DNA from: Propionibacteriaceae bacterium UBA6238
GTDB lineage: Bacteria > Actinomycetota > Actinomycetes > Propionibacteriales > Propionibacteriaceae
Assembly: GCA_002441465.1 (NCBI GenBank)
Contig: DJWE01000073.1
Span: forward strand, 13,510 to 51,407
DNA length: 37,898 bases
Direction of reading: 5' to 3'
Positions 6,915 to 14,758 of this stretch are shown piece by piece (position 1 is the first letter of the stretch; each line of letters opens with the position of its first letter). The notes under the pieces were generated by a model. The model saw nothing but the letters and a program-made list of their open reading frames with translations, had not been told where the DNA came from and did not search any database. The translations under genes were made by a program, and so were the position numbers.

Positions 6915-8732
6915 GTGTCCCGTGCATCCACGAACCGCCGCCGCCCGCTCTGGCCGCTGCCTCTTGACCGCCAGACGTGGGTCTCTCTCGGAGTCGGCCT
7001 GCGCTCGAGCCACTGGGGTCAGATCACCCTGGCCATGCTGATCGGTGCCGGTTCGGCACTCTTCGCCGTGCTCTTCCGCTGGCTGATCGCGAGCTTCACC
7101 TGGTTGTTCACCGGGCACGCCGACTACGCGGCGGTCCCCGGCGCGGGCAACCCGAACCTCCCCTGGCTGGGCATCTGGTTCGTCGTGCTCGCCCCCGTCG
7201 TCGCCGGCCTGCTCTACGGGCCGCTCGTGCAGGCCTTCGCTCGCGAGGCGCGCGGACACGGCGTCCCCGAGGTCATGTACGCCGTCTCGCAGCAAGGTGG
7301 ACGGATCCGTCCGCAGGTCGCCGTGGTCAAGGCGCTGGCGTCCGCCCTGTGCATCGGCGGCGGCGGCTCGGTCGGACGCGAGGGCCCGATCGTCCAGATC
7401 GGCTCCGCCCTGGGGTCCACGCTCGGACGCGTCGTGCACGCCTCGGAGTCGCGGTTGCGCGTCCTGGTGACCTGTGGCGCTGCGGCCGGGATCTCCGCGA
7501 CCTTCAATGCGCCGATCGCCGGAGTGTTCTTCGCGCTCGAGCTGATTCTGCTCGACTTCACCGCCAACGCGTTCGGGCTGGTCGTGATCGCCTCGGTGAC
7601 CTCCAGCGTGATCGGACGTGCGATCCTCGGCGACGCGCCCTTCCTCACCCTGCCCGCGTTCAGCGTGACCAGCCCGATGGAGTACCTGCTTTACGCCGTG
7701 CTCGGCGTCGTGGCCGGCGCGGTGGGCGTCGGCTTCAGCAAGACCCTGTACGCCATCGAAGACCTCTGCGATCACCTCGGGCGCTGGCCGGAGTGGCTGC
7801 GTCCGGCGGTCGGCGGCATCGTGCTGGGCCTGCTGCTGCTCGTACTGCCGCAGATGTACGGCGTGGGCTATCCCGTGATCGGCGAGGCCATGAACGGCAG
7901 CTACACGATCGGCTTCTTGATCATCCTCCTGGTCGGGAAGATGGTCGCCACCTCCCTCACCATCGGCATCGGCGGTTCCGGCGGCGTGTTCGCGCCCAGC
8001 CTGTTCATCGGTGCCGCGCTGGGCAGCGCGTTCGGCATGGTGGCTGCCTATCTGTTGCCCGGACAGGTCGCCCCGATCGGCGCCTACGGCCTGATCGGCA
8101 TGGGCGCGGTATTCGCCGGTGCAGCCAGGGCGCCGATCACCGCCGTGCTGATGATGTTCGAGCTCACCGGGGAGTACTCGATCATCCTGCCGTTGATGGC
8201 CGCGATCGTGCTCGCCACCAGCATCAGTCATGCGCTCAGCCCCGACACGATCTACACCCTGAAGCTGCGCCGCCGCGGCATCGACCTGACCGCGCCGGGG
8301 ACGCCGTCCCGCGCACGGGTGCCGCTGGCTCGCGTGATGCGCCCGCTCCCGGCCGGGGTGGACGCTCGGACGCCGCTGCCGAAGGCCGCCGACCAGCTCT
8401 CGCACACGCCCTACGGTGTGCTGCCGGTCACGAACGTGGACGGAGGCTTCCTCGGCATCCTCACCGCCCGAGCCGTCGCCGAGGCCCTCGCCGCCGGGGA
8501 GGACACCACGCAGAAAGCGGCGATCATGACCGAGTTCCCGGCGACGGTCACCGACACCGACACCGTGGAAGACGCGATCCGTGCCCTGAACCTGAGCGGG
8601 TGCGGCGGCATCCCCGTGTTCGGAGCGTCCGGATCGCCGGTGGGCTGGGTGACCTACCGGGACGCGCTGCGCACGGTGAGCGCGGACGCGTCGCCGTCGG
8701 CACCCACGACTGTCACCGACCCAGCTGGCTGA
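6915..8732 (+). CDS. ClC-family chloride transporter with C-terminal CBS domains
   Basis: About 605 residues. The membrane domain has the ClC selectivity signatures: GGGGSVGREGP with the gating-glutamate motif GREGP at 154-158, and GIGGSGGVFAPSLFIGA further on. The C-terminal 130 residues resemble two CBS motifs that bind adenine nucleotides in related proteins. Function: chloride channel or Cl-/H+ exchange at the plasma membrane; the Glu in GREGP fits an exchanger but does not prove it. The GTG at 6915 follows a CATAAT -10 box by 6 nt inside a MarR operator, indicating a leaderless, MarR-controlled transcript. The 3' end overlaps the convergent oxidoreductase by 20 bp. Confidence 0.93.
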   Translation: MSRASTNRRRPLWPLPLDRQTWVSLGVGLRSSHWGQITLAMLIGAGSALFAVLFRWLIASFTWLFTGHADYAAVPGAGNPNLPWLGIWFVVLAPVVAGLLYGPLVQAFAREARGHGVPEVMYAVSQQGGRIRPQVAVVKALASALCIGGGGSVGREGPIVQIGSALGSTLGRVVHASESRLRVLVTCGAAAGISATFNAPIAGVFFALELILLDFTANAFGLVVIASVTSSVIGRAILGDAPFLTLPAFSVTSPMEYLLYAVLGVVAGAVGVGFSKTLYAIEDLCDHLGRWPEWLRPAVGGIVLGLLLLVLPQMYGVGYPVIGEAMNGSYTIGFLIILLVGKMVATSLTIGIGGSGGVFAPSLFIGAALGSAFGMVAAYLLPGQVAPIGAYGLIGMGAVFAGAARAPITAVLMMFELTGEYSIILPLMAAIVLATSISHALSPDTIYTLKLRRRGIDLTAPGTPSRARVPLARVMRPLPAGVDARTPLPKAADQLSHTPYGVLPVTNVDGGFLGILTARAVAEALAAGEDTTQKAAIMTEFPATVTDTDTVEDAIRALNLSGCGGIPVFGASGSPVGWVTYRDALRTVSADASPSAPTTVTDPAG

Positions 8733-9672
8733 GCACCTCGGCCATCACCTGCTGCACGGCCAGGGTGTCGTCCAGCGGCATCACGGGGCTCTCGGTCAGC
8801 CCTGCGGCGAGGCATTCGCCCACGTGGGCGAACTCGTAGCTGTAGCCGGCACCGCGCTTCGGGAAGGACAACTCCTGCGGCGGTTCGCCGAGCAGGTGCA
8901 CCGACAGCTCTTCGGCTCGGTGGAAGCGCGGCTTGACCTCCACCCAGCCTTTCGTCCCCGCGACCACCTGGCGGCCGGGCCCGGGCGCGGTGAAGCCGAT
9001 CGCCTGGGTGGAGTAGCGCCCGTCCGGCCACCCGAGCAGAATCCCCGCCTCACCCTCGACGCCGTTGGGAAACACGCCGCCGACCGCGTGGACCAGTTCG
9101 GGCGTGCCGAGGAATTGCTGGGCAAAGGAGATCACGTAGACGCCGAGATCGAGCACCGCTCCCCCGCCGAGCGCCGGGTTGAACAGCCGGTCGGACGGGT
9201 CGAACTCACGGAAGGCGAGCAGGTCGCCGTAGACCGAACGCACCTCACCGAGCGCACCGGAGGCGACCAGCTCGCGCAGATGCGCGACGGCGGGCAGGAA
9301 CCGCGTCCACATCGCCTCCATGCAGAACACGCCGCGTCGTCGGGCGGCCGCGATGACGGCCTCGGTGTCGGCGACGGTGGTCGTGAACGACTTCTCGACC
9401 AGCAGTGCCTTGCCCGCCTCGATCGCCGACAGCGCCAGCTCGGTGTGCTGGCCGTGCGGGGTGGCGAGGTAGATCGCGTCCACGTCGCTGCCGAACAACT
9501 CGGCGTAGCTGCCGTATGCCTGTGGGACGCCGAACCGTTCGGCGAACACCTGCGCCCGGTCTGCTGACCGCGATCCGACCGCAACCAGCTCCGCGTCCGG
9601 CACGAACGCGAACTCCGCGGCCACGGTCGCGGCGATCCGTCCCGGCCCGGCGATCCCCCAGCGGACGGTCAA
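8713..9672 (-). CDS. Gfo/Idh/MocA-family oxidoreductase
   Basis: A 319-residue NAD(P)-dependent dehydrogenase. The N-terminal Rossmann motif reads WGIAGPGRIAATVA, followed by DAIYLATPHGQHTELALSAI and the EKSFTTT segment at the position of the conserved EKP of this family. The C-terminal alpha/beta domain is complete. Close relatives include trans-1,2-dihydrobenzene-1,2-diol dehydrogenase-like enzymes, so a sugar or polyol substrate is plausible but unproved. The start is a TTG at 9672, supported by GGAGGAG just upstream; it overlaps the stop of the preceding gene (TTGA), which implies translational coupling. The 3' end overlaps the ClC gene by 20 bp. Confidence 0.9.
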   Translation of the reverse strand: MTVRWGIAGPGRIAATVAAEFAFVPDAELVAVGSRSADRAQVFAERFGVPQAYGSYAELFGSDVDAIYLATPHGQHTELALSAIEAGKALLVEKSFTTTVADTEAVIAAARRRGVFCMEAMWTRFLPAVAHLRELVASGALGEVRSVYGDLLAFREFDPSDRLFNPALGGGAVLDLGVYVISFAQQFLGTPELVHAVGGVFPNGVEGEAGILLGWPDGRYSTQAIGFTAPGPGRQVVAGTKGWVEVKPRFHRAEELSVHLLGEPPQELSFPKRGAGYSYEFAHVGECLAAGLTESPVMPLDDTLAVQQVMAEVLSQLGR

Positions 9673-10025
9673 CGCAACTCCTCCGGCCGGCTGCTCGCCT
9701 CGAACTCGGCGCGCGCCTTGCGGCGACGGTCCAACTCGGCGACGACGGCCCCGAGCACACCGCTGGCCACGATGGCGATCACGATGTTGGATACCCAGCC
9801 GCCGATCCCCATCAGCGCGAGCCCGATCATCACCACCCACGGGAGCCCGCTGAGCACCTTCAGCGTCGATTCCAGGACCGAGGGAGGTGGCACCGGGACC
9901 GGCCGCGGCGCGACCGGCGCCAGCTCCTGACCGGGCGAGGCCGCAGCGCCGGTCTCTTGCAGGGGGTCGAAACCCGGCTGCTCCCAGTGCCGTTCGGACT
10001 CGCCCGCGGCCGCCGTGTCGCTCAC
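9669..10025 (-). CDS. Small membrane protein with WEQPGF N-terminal motif
   Basis: A 118-residue protein of unknown function. A polar, Pro/Ala-rich N-terminal half (about 1-58) with HWEQPGF is followed by two hydrophobic segments (about 62-95, VVMIGLALMGIGGW and IVIAIVASGVLGAVV) and a basic tail. The next gene upstream has the same plan and a WEQPTF motif, so the two look like diverged duplicates. GTG at 10025 lies 6 nt after a TACGAT box (10037-10032 on this strand), a leaderless layout. It overlaps the oxidoreductase start. Confidence 0.75.
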   Translation of the reverse strand: MSDTAAAGESERHWEQPGFDPLQETGAAASPGQELAPVAPRPVPVPPPSVLESTLKVLSGLPWVVMIGLALMGIGGWVSNIVIAIVASGVLGAVVAELDRRRKARAEFEASSRPEELR

Positions 10026-10043
10026 CGGATCATCGTAGGACGC

Positions 10044-10391
10044 TCAGCGCAGGTCGGCACCCGGCCCGCTGGACGGAACGCTCCGCAGCACCAAGCGCCG
10101 GCTCCTGAGCTCCCAGACCCGCCGGCGCAGGATCGCGCTGACCACGATCGCAAGGGCGAACAGCGGAAGCCAGTGGCCCGAGACGATCCCCAGCACGAGC
10201 GCGACCGGCCAGACCAGACGCCGAATCGTGCGCAGCGTGGCCTCTTCTTGAGTGGGCGGTGTGGCAAGGACCTGCGACGCACCGGCGAGCGGAGAGAAGA
10301 CGGGGAGAACCTCACCGCTCACCGGCGGCGGAACCACGGGTTCGGAGAAGGTCGGCTGTTCCCAGTTCTGCTCGGACGGGCTGTAGGTCAT
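10044..10391 (-). CDS. Small membrane protein with WEQPTF N-terminal motif
   Basis: A 115-residue protein of unknown function. The N-terminus reads MTYSPSEQNWEQPTFSEP, then a Pro-rich stretch, a hydrophobic hairpin (about 61-86, WPVALVLGIVSGHWLPLFALAIVVSAIL) and a basic RRRVWELRSRR tail. The plan matches the gene immediately downstream, 18 bp away. The ATG at 10391 follows TACCGT (10404-10399 on this strand) by 7 nt, again a leaderless layout. Confidence 0.72.
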   Translation of the reverse strand: MTYSPSEQNWEQPTFSEPVVPPPVSGEVLPVFSPLAGASQVLATPPTQEEATLRTIRRLVWPVALVLGIVSGHWLPLFALAIVVSAILRRRVWELRSRRLVLRSVPSSGPGADLR

Positions 10392-10466
10392 GCCAACAAC
10401 GGTAGGTCGGCGATCAACGATCGCCCATCAGGTGAGTCCAGGATCCTTCCCTGGCCCCACATCTGG

Positions 10467-10472
10467 CACAGT
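10467..10472 (+). promoter_or_regulatory. Candidate -10 box CACAGT of aspartokinase
   Basis: CACAGT keeps the conserved A2 and T6 of the actinobacterial -10 box and ends 6 nt before the GTG at 10479. This supports that start and a leaderless message. Confidence 0.45.
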
Positions 10473-10478
10473 GGTCCG

Positions 10479-11744
10479 GTGCGGGTGGTTCAGAAGTTCG
10501 GCGGCTCCTCCGTAGCGGACGCCGAGAGTATCAAGCGGGTGGCGCGACGGATCGTCGCCACCCAGGCCGAGGGCAACGAGGTGGTCGTGGTCATCTCGGC
10601 GATGGGTGACACCACCGACGACCTGATGGACCTCGCCCTTCGGGTGTCCGCGCAGCCGCGTCCCCGCGAACTCGACATGCTGCTCACCGCCGGGGAGCGG
10701 ATGAGCGCGGCCCTGCTCGCGATGGCGATCAACGACCTGGGCGCCACGGCCCGCTCGTTCACCGGCTCACAGGCCGGGGTGATCACCACCGGAACCCACG
10801 GAAACGCGCGCATCATCGACATCACGCCCGGCCGGATCGTCTCAGCCCTCGCCGAGGGCGACGTGGTGATCGTGGCCGGGTTCCAGGGCGTCTCCCAGAC
10901 CACCAAGGACGTGACCACGCTCGGCCGCGGCGCGTCCGACACCACGGCAGTTGCGCTCGCCGCCGCACTGGACGCCGCCTACTGCGAGATCTACTCCGAT
11001 GTGGACGGCGTGTTCACCGCCGATCCCCGGATCGTGCCGGGGGCACGGCAGATTCCGCAGATCGGCTACGAGGACATGCTCGAGCTCGCCGCCAACGGCG
11101 CCAAGATCCTGCACCTGCGCTGTGTGGAGTACGCACGCAGGGAGCGGGTGCCGGTGCACGTCCGCTCGTCCTTCTCGGACCGGCCGGGCACCTGGGTGAA
11201 GGACATCGACCACGAGGAGGGTGGCATGGAACAGCCACTGATCGAGGGCATCGCCCACGACCGGAGCGAGGCCAAGATCACGATCGTCGGCGTGCCCGAC
11301 CGGGTGGGTGAGGCCGCGGACATCTTCACCGTGATCGCCGACGCCGACGTGAACATCGACATGATCGTGCAGAACGTCTCCCGCGAGCACGAGGAGGCCA
11401 CCGACATCTCCTTCACCCTCGCCCAGGCGGACGGCCCGAAGGCGATCGCGGCGCTACAGGCCGCCCGGGAGCGGATCGGCTTCGTCGACGTGATCTTCGA
11501 CGATCAGGTCGGCAAGGTGTCCGTGGTTGGGGTCGGGATGCGGTCCCACCCCGGTGTCACCGCGAAGTTCTTCCGGGCCCTGGCCGCCGCCGGGGTGAAC
11601 ATCGGGATGATCTCCACCTCCGAGATCCGGATCTCGGTGGTGGTCGACATCGAGGACGTCGAAGCGGCCGTCCGGGCAGGTCACACCGCCTTCGGCCTGG
11701 ACGCCGAGGGCGAGGCGATCGTCTACGCCGGCACGGGACGCTGA
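10479..11744 (+). CDS. lysC: Aspartate kinase, alpha subunit
   Basis: A 421-residue enzyme phosphorylating L-aspartate, the first step toward lysine, threonine, methionine and diaminopimelate. The kinase domain starts with VVQKFGGSSV (residues 3-12) and includes FTGSQAGVIT and GRGASDTTAVALAAAL. Two ACT regulatory domains follow from about residue 265 (TIVGVPDRVGEAADIF and VSVVGVGMRSHPGVTAKFF), the usual site of feedback control by lysine and threonine. The GTG at 10479 is set by the family N-terminus and the -10 box 6 nt upstream. No aspartate-semialdehyde dehydrogenase gene follows, unlike in many actinomycetes. A 14-bp palindrome (11759-11772) after the stop may form part of a terminator. 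Confidence 0.95.
   Translation: MRVVQKFGGSSVADAESIKRVARRIVATQAEGNEVVVVISAMGDTTDDLMDLALRVSAQPRPRELDMLLTAGERMSAALLAMAINDLGATARSFTGSQAGVITTGTHGNARIIDITPGRIVSALAEGDVVIVAGFQGVSQTTKDVTTLGRGASDTTAVALAAALDAAYCEIYSDVDGVFTADPRIVPGARQIPQIGYEDMLELAANGAKILHLRCVEYARRERVPVHVRSSFSDRPGTWVKDIDHEEGGMEQPLIEGIAHDRSEAKITIVGVPDRVGEAADIFTVIADADVNIDMIVQNVSREHEEATDISFTLAQADGPKAIAALQAARERIGFVDVIFDDQVGKVSVVGVGMRSHPGVTAKFFRALAAAGVNIGMISTSEIRISVVVDIEDVEAAVRAGHTAFGLDAEGEAIVYAGTGR
11226..11744 (+). CDS. lysC: Aspartokinase beta subunit (in-frame internal start)
   Basis: An ATG at 11226, codon 250 of the alpha subunit, is preceded by AGGAGG at 11215-11220 with a 5-nt spacer. In Corynebacterium the beta subunit starts at the same codon of ask. 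The product of about 172 residues would be the two ACT domains alone, which pairs with the alpha subunit in an alpha2beta2 enzyme and takes part in binding the feedback inhibitors. Confidence 0.75.
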   Translation: MEQPLIEGIAHDRSEAKITIVGVPDRVGEAADIFTVIADADVNIDMIVQNVSREHEEATDISFTLAQADGPKAIAALQAARERIGFVDVIFDDQVGKVSVVGVGMRSHPGVTAKFFRALAAAGVNIGMISTSEIRISVVVDIEDVEAAVRAGHTAFGLDAEGEAIVYAGTGR

Positions 11745-11809
11745 CCGCTCCTGTAGCGGGACGCCGGCGTCCGGCAGCGACGTCTCAGGAGGCGCTCAGA
11801 CCCGTCCCG

Positions 11810-11815
11810 TAGACT
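11810..11815 (+). promoter_or_regulatory. -10 element TAGACT, leaderless layout
   Basis: TAGACT matches TAnnnT and ends 6 nt before the GTG at 11822. Confidence 0.6.
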
Positions 11816-11821
11816 CGGCGC

Positions 11822-12115
11822 GTGATCTTCAAGCGCGTCGGCGACTCCCGTCCCTACCCCGAGCACGGCTACGTGCAGAAGCAGTGGGCGGCGATCGCGC
11901 CGCAGCAGGTGCGGCTGGACGAGCTGGTCACGACGAAGCGCAATCTCGACCTGGATGCGTTACTGGAGGAGGACTCCACCTTCTACGGCGACCTTTTTGC
12001 CCACGTCGTGCGGTATCAGGACGAGCTTTACCTCGAGGACGGGCTGCATCGCGCGTTGCGAGCCGCGCTCCAGCAGCGCCAGACCATGCACGCCCGGGTT
12101 TTGGATCTCCAGTAG
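11822..12115 (+). CDS. Conserved actinobacterial 97-aa protein (annotated VapB-like in relatives)
   Basis: A 97-residue protein starting MIFKRVGDSRPYPEHGY, with QVRLDELVTTKRNLDLDALL and a C-terminal YLEDGLHRALRAALQQR. I recognise it as a widely conserved actinobacterial family that databases often label a VapB-type antitoxin. No PIN-domain toxin gene is next to it, and its conserved position before a LytR_C-domain gene suggests a housekeeping role instead. The TAGACT box 6 nt before the GTG supports the start and a leaderless message. Its stop codon TAG is also the first part of a possible -10 box (TAGGCT, 12113-12118) for the next gene. Confidence 0.82.
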   Translation: MIFKRVGDSRPYPEHGYVQKQWAAIAPQQVRLDELVTTKRNLDLDALLEEDSTFYGDLFAHVVRYQDELYLEDGLHRALRAALQQRQTMHARVLDLQ

Positions 12116-12157
12116 GCTTGACCGGGTGTCCGGCGTGTTTGTGAGGAGAGTCCAGGA

Positions 12158-12736
12158 GTGAATGCGCGCAAGGTGATCCGGGTGCTGAAGACCCCGGTGA
12201 CGCTGCTGCTGCTCCTCGCCATCCTCGGTTACGGCGCCTATTGGGGCTACAAGCAGGTGACGCTGGACACTGCGAACCCCGAGGCCACCTGCGTCATGCA
12301 GGACGTGGGCAAGACGCTCACCGCAGACAAGATCTCCGTCCGCGTGTTCAACGGCGGCGACACGCCCCGCGCAGCCAACGACACCAGATACAAGCTACTG
12401 AGCTATGGCGACTACCACATCATCACCTGGAGAAACTCCGACCGCGAAGTGACGCAGGTGACGGTGATCGGCAATTCGGCCAACGATCCAGAGGTCAGGT
12501 TGGTGGCGCAGGCGTTCAACGCGCCCGTGGCCACCGAGGGCGATGGTCGGGCCGACCACGTCGTTGACGTAATCGTGCCGACCAAGTTCAGCGTGGTCAC
12601 CAAGATGCCAACGAGCATTGCCGTGGACGGACCGGTGTGCCTGCCGGCGATTGACACCGCGACCGAGTCGGCCAGCCCGTCGCCGGACGAGAGCACGTCG
12701 CCAAGCCCGACCGGCTCGGCAACGAAGAAGAAGTAG
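12158..12736 (+). CDS. LytR C-terminal-domain membrane-anchored protein
   Basis: A 192-residue protein with a short basic N-terminus, one transmembrane segment (about 13-30, PVTLLLLLAILGYGAYWGY) and an extracytoplasmic part. ISVRVFNGGDTPRAANDT begins a LytR_C-type domain, found at the end of LytR-CpsA-Psr cell-wall ligases and also alone in actinomycetes. The Ser/Pro-rich tail (about 165-192) ends in KKK. GTG at 12158 has GAGGAGAG 7 nt upstream. It probably acts at the cell envelope; no enzymatic domain is present. It stops 3 bp short of the convergent antiporter gene. Confidence 0.82.
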   Translation: MNARKVIRVLKTPVTLLLLLAILGYGAYWGYKQVTLDTANPEATCVMQDVGKTLTADKISVRVFNGGDTPRAANDTRYKLLSYGDYHIITWRNSDREVTQVTVIGNSANDPEVRLVAQAFNAPVATEGDGRADHVVDVIVPTKFSVVTKMPTSIAVDGPVCLPAIDTATESASPSPDESTSPSPTGSATKKK

Positions 12737-12739
12737 ACC

Positions 12740-14224
12740 TCAGGCCTCCGGCACCCAGCGAGCCAGGCGTCCGCCCTGGGAGATGCTGCGCAGTCGGCTC
12801 TCCACCTTGTGCCGGTCATTTCCGTTGGTCACGATCAGCAGGTCGTCGCCGGTGCGCACGATCTGGTCGGGCTTGGGCGTGAACGGCTCGTTCTCGCGGA
12901 CGACCAGGGACACCACCGAGTTCTTCGGCAGCCGCAGCTCACGGATCGTGACGCCGTGCAGCCGGGAGCCCTCCGGGACGTGCACCTGCATCATGTCGGC
13001 CTTGATCGTGTCCAGCGGCGCGAACTCGATCGAGACCTCCGTCGCGTCCTCGCCCGTGGAGACCTTCAGCAGGCGAGCCACCCATGGCAGCGTGGGGGCC
13101 TGCAGCAGCGTGAACACGACCACGAAGACGAACACCATGTCGAACAGGCCGGCCGCGTTCGGGGCGCCCGCGGCCAGCGGCACCGTCGCCATGATGATCG
13201 GAACCGCGCCGCGCAGTCCCGCCCACGAGATGAAGGCCTGCTCCCGCCACGGGATGCGGAACCAGACCAGGCAGACGAACACCGACAGCGGCCTGGCCAC
13301 GAACGTGAGGAAGGCGCCGGCCGAGATTCCGGCCAGGATCGTCGACCACGACTCCCGCTGCGGCTCGGCCAGCATGCCGAGCATCACGAACAGGCCGATC
13401 TGGGCGATCCAGCCGACCCCCTCGGCAAAGGATCGGGTCGCATGCCGGTGGGGCAACTCGCCGTTGCCGAGGACGACGGCGGTGACGTAGACGGCGGCAA
13501 AACCGGACAGGTTCAGCCAGCCACCCAAACCGTAGGCCATCACCGCCCAGCCGAGCCCAGCCAACGGGTACAACCCGGACGCCGGGAGCGCGATCCGACG
13601 CAGCGCCCGCACGCCGACCCAGCCCACGACGGCGCCGAGAAGCGCACCGCCGAGCAGTTCGAGCAGGATCGAGCCCGCGATGATCACCGGGCCCTCCTCC
13701 CCGGTGGTGCCGAGCGCCCAGTTCGTCGCGGTGGCGACCAGGAGCACGATCGGGGCGTCGTTGAGGCCTGACTCCGCCTCGATGATCGCCCGGATTCGGG
13801 CCGGAAGGGGCACCCGTCGGAGAACGGAGAAGACCGCGGCGGCGTCCGTGGGAGAGGTGATCGCACCCAGCAGCATGGCGGTCGGGAGATCGAGGCCCAG
13901 CACGAGATGCGCGAACGCCGCCACCGCGGCGATGGATACCCCGACGCCCACGGTCGCGAGCAGGATCGCCGCCGGAAGCGCGGACTTGATCTCGGACCAG
14001 CGCGTGGTGAACCCGCCCTCGCCGAGGATCAGCACGAGCGCGGCGAAACCCAGCGTGTGGGCGAGATTGGCGTCCTCGAAGTCGTAGACAAGGGCACTCA
14101 GCGCCACGCCGAGACCCAGGAAGAGGATCAGGGACGGCAGGCCCAGGCGAGCACCCAACCGGGCGGCGACAACGGCGATGAGCAGGACGACCGAACCAAG
14201 CAACAGAACCTGGTCCAGTTCCAC
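12740..14224 (-). CDS. cvrA: K+/H+ antiporter, CPA1 family with TrkA_C domain
   Basis: A 494-residue membrane protein. The first 400 residues form the Na+/H+-exchanger fold with about 12 helices; TSPTDAAAVFSVLR and EAESGLNDAPIVLL are typical of the NhaP2/CvrA (YcgO) group and contain the conserved acidic residues. The C-terminal 85 residues (from about MMQVHVPEGSRLHGVTI) resemble a TrkA_C regulatory domain. Likely role: potassium or cation/proton exchange in volume and pH control. GTG at 14224 has GGGAGG 6 nt upstream. The gene symbol is by family resemblance. Confidence 0.9.
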   Translation of the reverse strand: MELDQVLLLGSVVLLIAVVAARLGARLGLPSLILFLGLGVALSALVYDFEDANLAHTLGFAALVLILGEGGFTTRWSEIKSALPAAILLATVGVGVSIAAVAAFAHLVLGLDLPTAMLLGAITSPTDAAAVFSVLRRVPLPARIRAIIEAESGLNDAPIVLLVATATNWALGTTGEEGPVIIAGSILLELLGGALLGAVVGWVGVRALRRIALPASGLYPLAGLGWAVMAYGLGGWLNLSGFAAVYVTAVVLGNGELPHRHATRSFAEGVGWIAQIGLFVMLGMLAEPQRESWSTILAGISAGAFLTFVARPLSVFVCLVWFRIPWREQAFISWAGLRGAVPIIMATVPLAAGAPNAAGLFDMVFVFVVVFTLLQAPTLPWVARLLKVSTGEDATEVSIEFAPLDTIKADMMQVHVPEGSRLHGVTIRELRLPKNSVVSLVVRENEPFTPKPDQIVRTGDDLLIVTNGNDRHKVESRLRSISQGGRLARWVPEA

Positions 14225-14326
14225 GCGCCGCCTCCCTTTGCCCGGAGTCTAGTGAAACCGGCGGCGCTGACCCAGTTCATCCGTCCGCCTGAACCCTCGG
14301 ATGGGCGCAGTGGCGGCGGTTCCGGT

Positions 14327-14359
14327 GCACCGGGGACGGAACCGAACCGTCCCCGGTGC
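14327..14359. terminator. Hairpin downstream of dhaM, GGGGACGGTTCC-family core
   Basis: A 13-bp perfect stem GCACCGGGGACGG (14327-14339)/CCGTCCCCGGTGC (14347-14359) with a 7-nt loop lies just after the dhaM stop on the minus strand. No T-tract is clear. The GGGGACGG core is shared with the ileS palindrome, so it may be a repeat copy serving as a terminator of the dha operon. Confidence 0.6.
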
Positions 14360-14368
14360 TCGGAGGGA

Positions 14369-14758
14369 TCAGCTGAACAACTCCCGGGCTCGACCTGCGA
14401 CGACCACCGCGTCGAGGTCACCGCCGACCTGGGCGGTGACGGCTGCGGCCACGGCTCCTTCGACGAGCGGGCCGTCGACGAACTTCACATGGGCCAACTC
14501 GTCATCGTCGAGGAGGTCGAGGACCGACTCCACGGTCATGGTGGCCGACCCGAGGTCGGTCAGGATCGCGACGTCGTGACCGGCGGCACGCAGCTCGGTT
14601 ACGGCGTCGTTGACCTTGTCGAACGAGGTACCGATGCGCCCGTCATCGGTGCCGCCGGCCGCCCTGATGGTCACGTCCTTCGCCATCTGGGCGGCCAGCT
14701 CCACCACCCCCTCGGCGAGTTGCACCGAATGGGAGACGATCACGAGAGCGACGTTCAC
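14369..14758 (-). CDS. dhaM: Dihydroxyacetone kinase phosphotransfer subunit DhaM (EIIA-Dha)
   Basis: A 129-residue PTS-EIIA (mannose-type) domain. The N-terminus MNVALVIVSHS carries the phosphorylated His10; HDVAILTDLGSATMTVESVL is a family motif. It receives phosphate from HPr and passes it to ADP bound on DhaL. It is the single-domain form without fused HPr/EI domains, so it depends on general PTS proteins encoded elsewhere. The GTG start overlaps the dhaL stop by 4 bp (GTGA); last gene of dhaKLM. Confidence 0.94.
   Translation of the reverse strand: MNVALVIVSHSVQLAEGVVELAAQMAKDVTIRAAGGTDDGRIGTSFDKVNDAVTELRAAGHDVAILTDLGSATMTVESVLDLLDDDELAHVKFVDGPLVEGAVAAAVTAQVGGDLDAVVVAGRARELFS

Noticed and set aside
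6893..6931. An upstream ATG (6931) as the marR start
   Set aside because: It would place both operators inside the coding sequence and would require transcription start in a GC-rich stretch without promoter signals; ATG 6889 fits the family N-terminus.
11822..12115. A toxin-antitoxin locus
   Set aside because: Only a VapB-like name supports it; no PIN domain, RelE or other toxin gene lies beside it.
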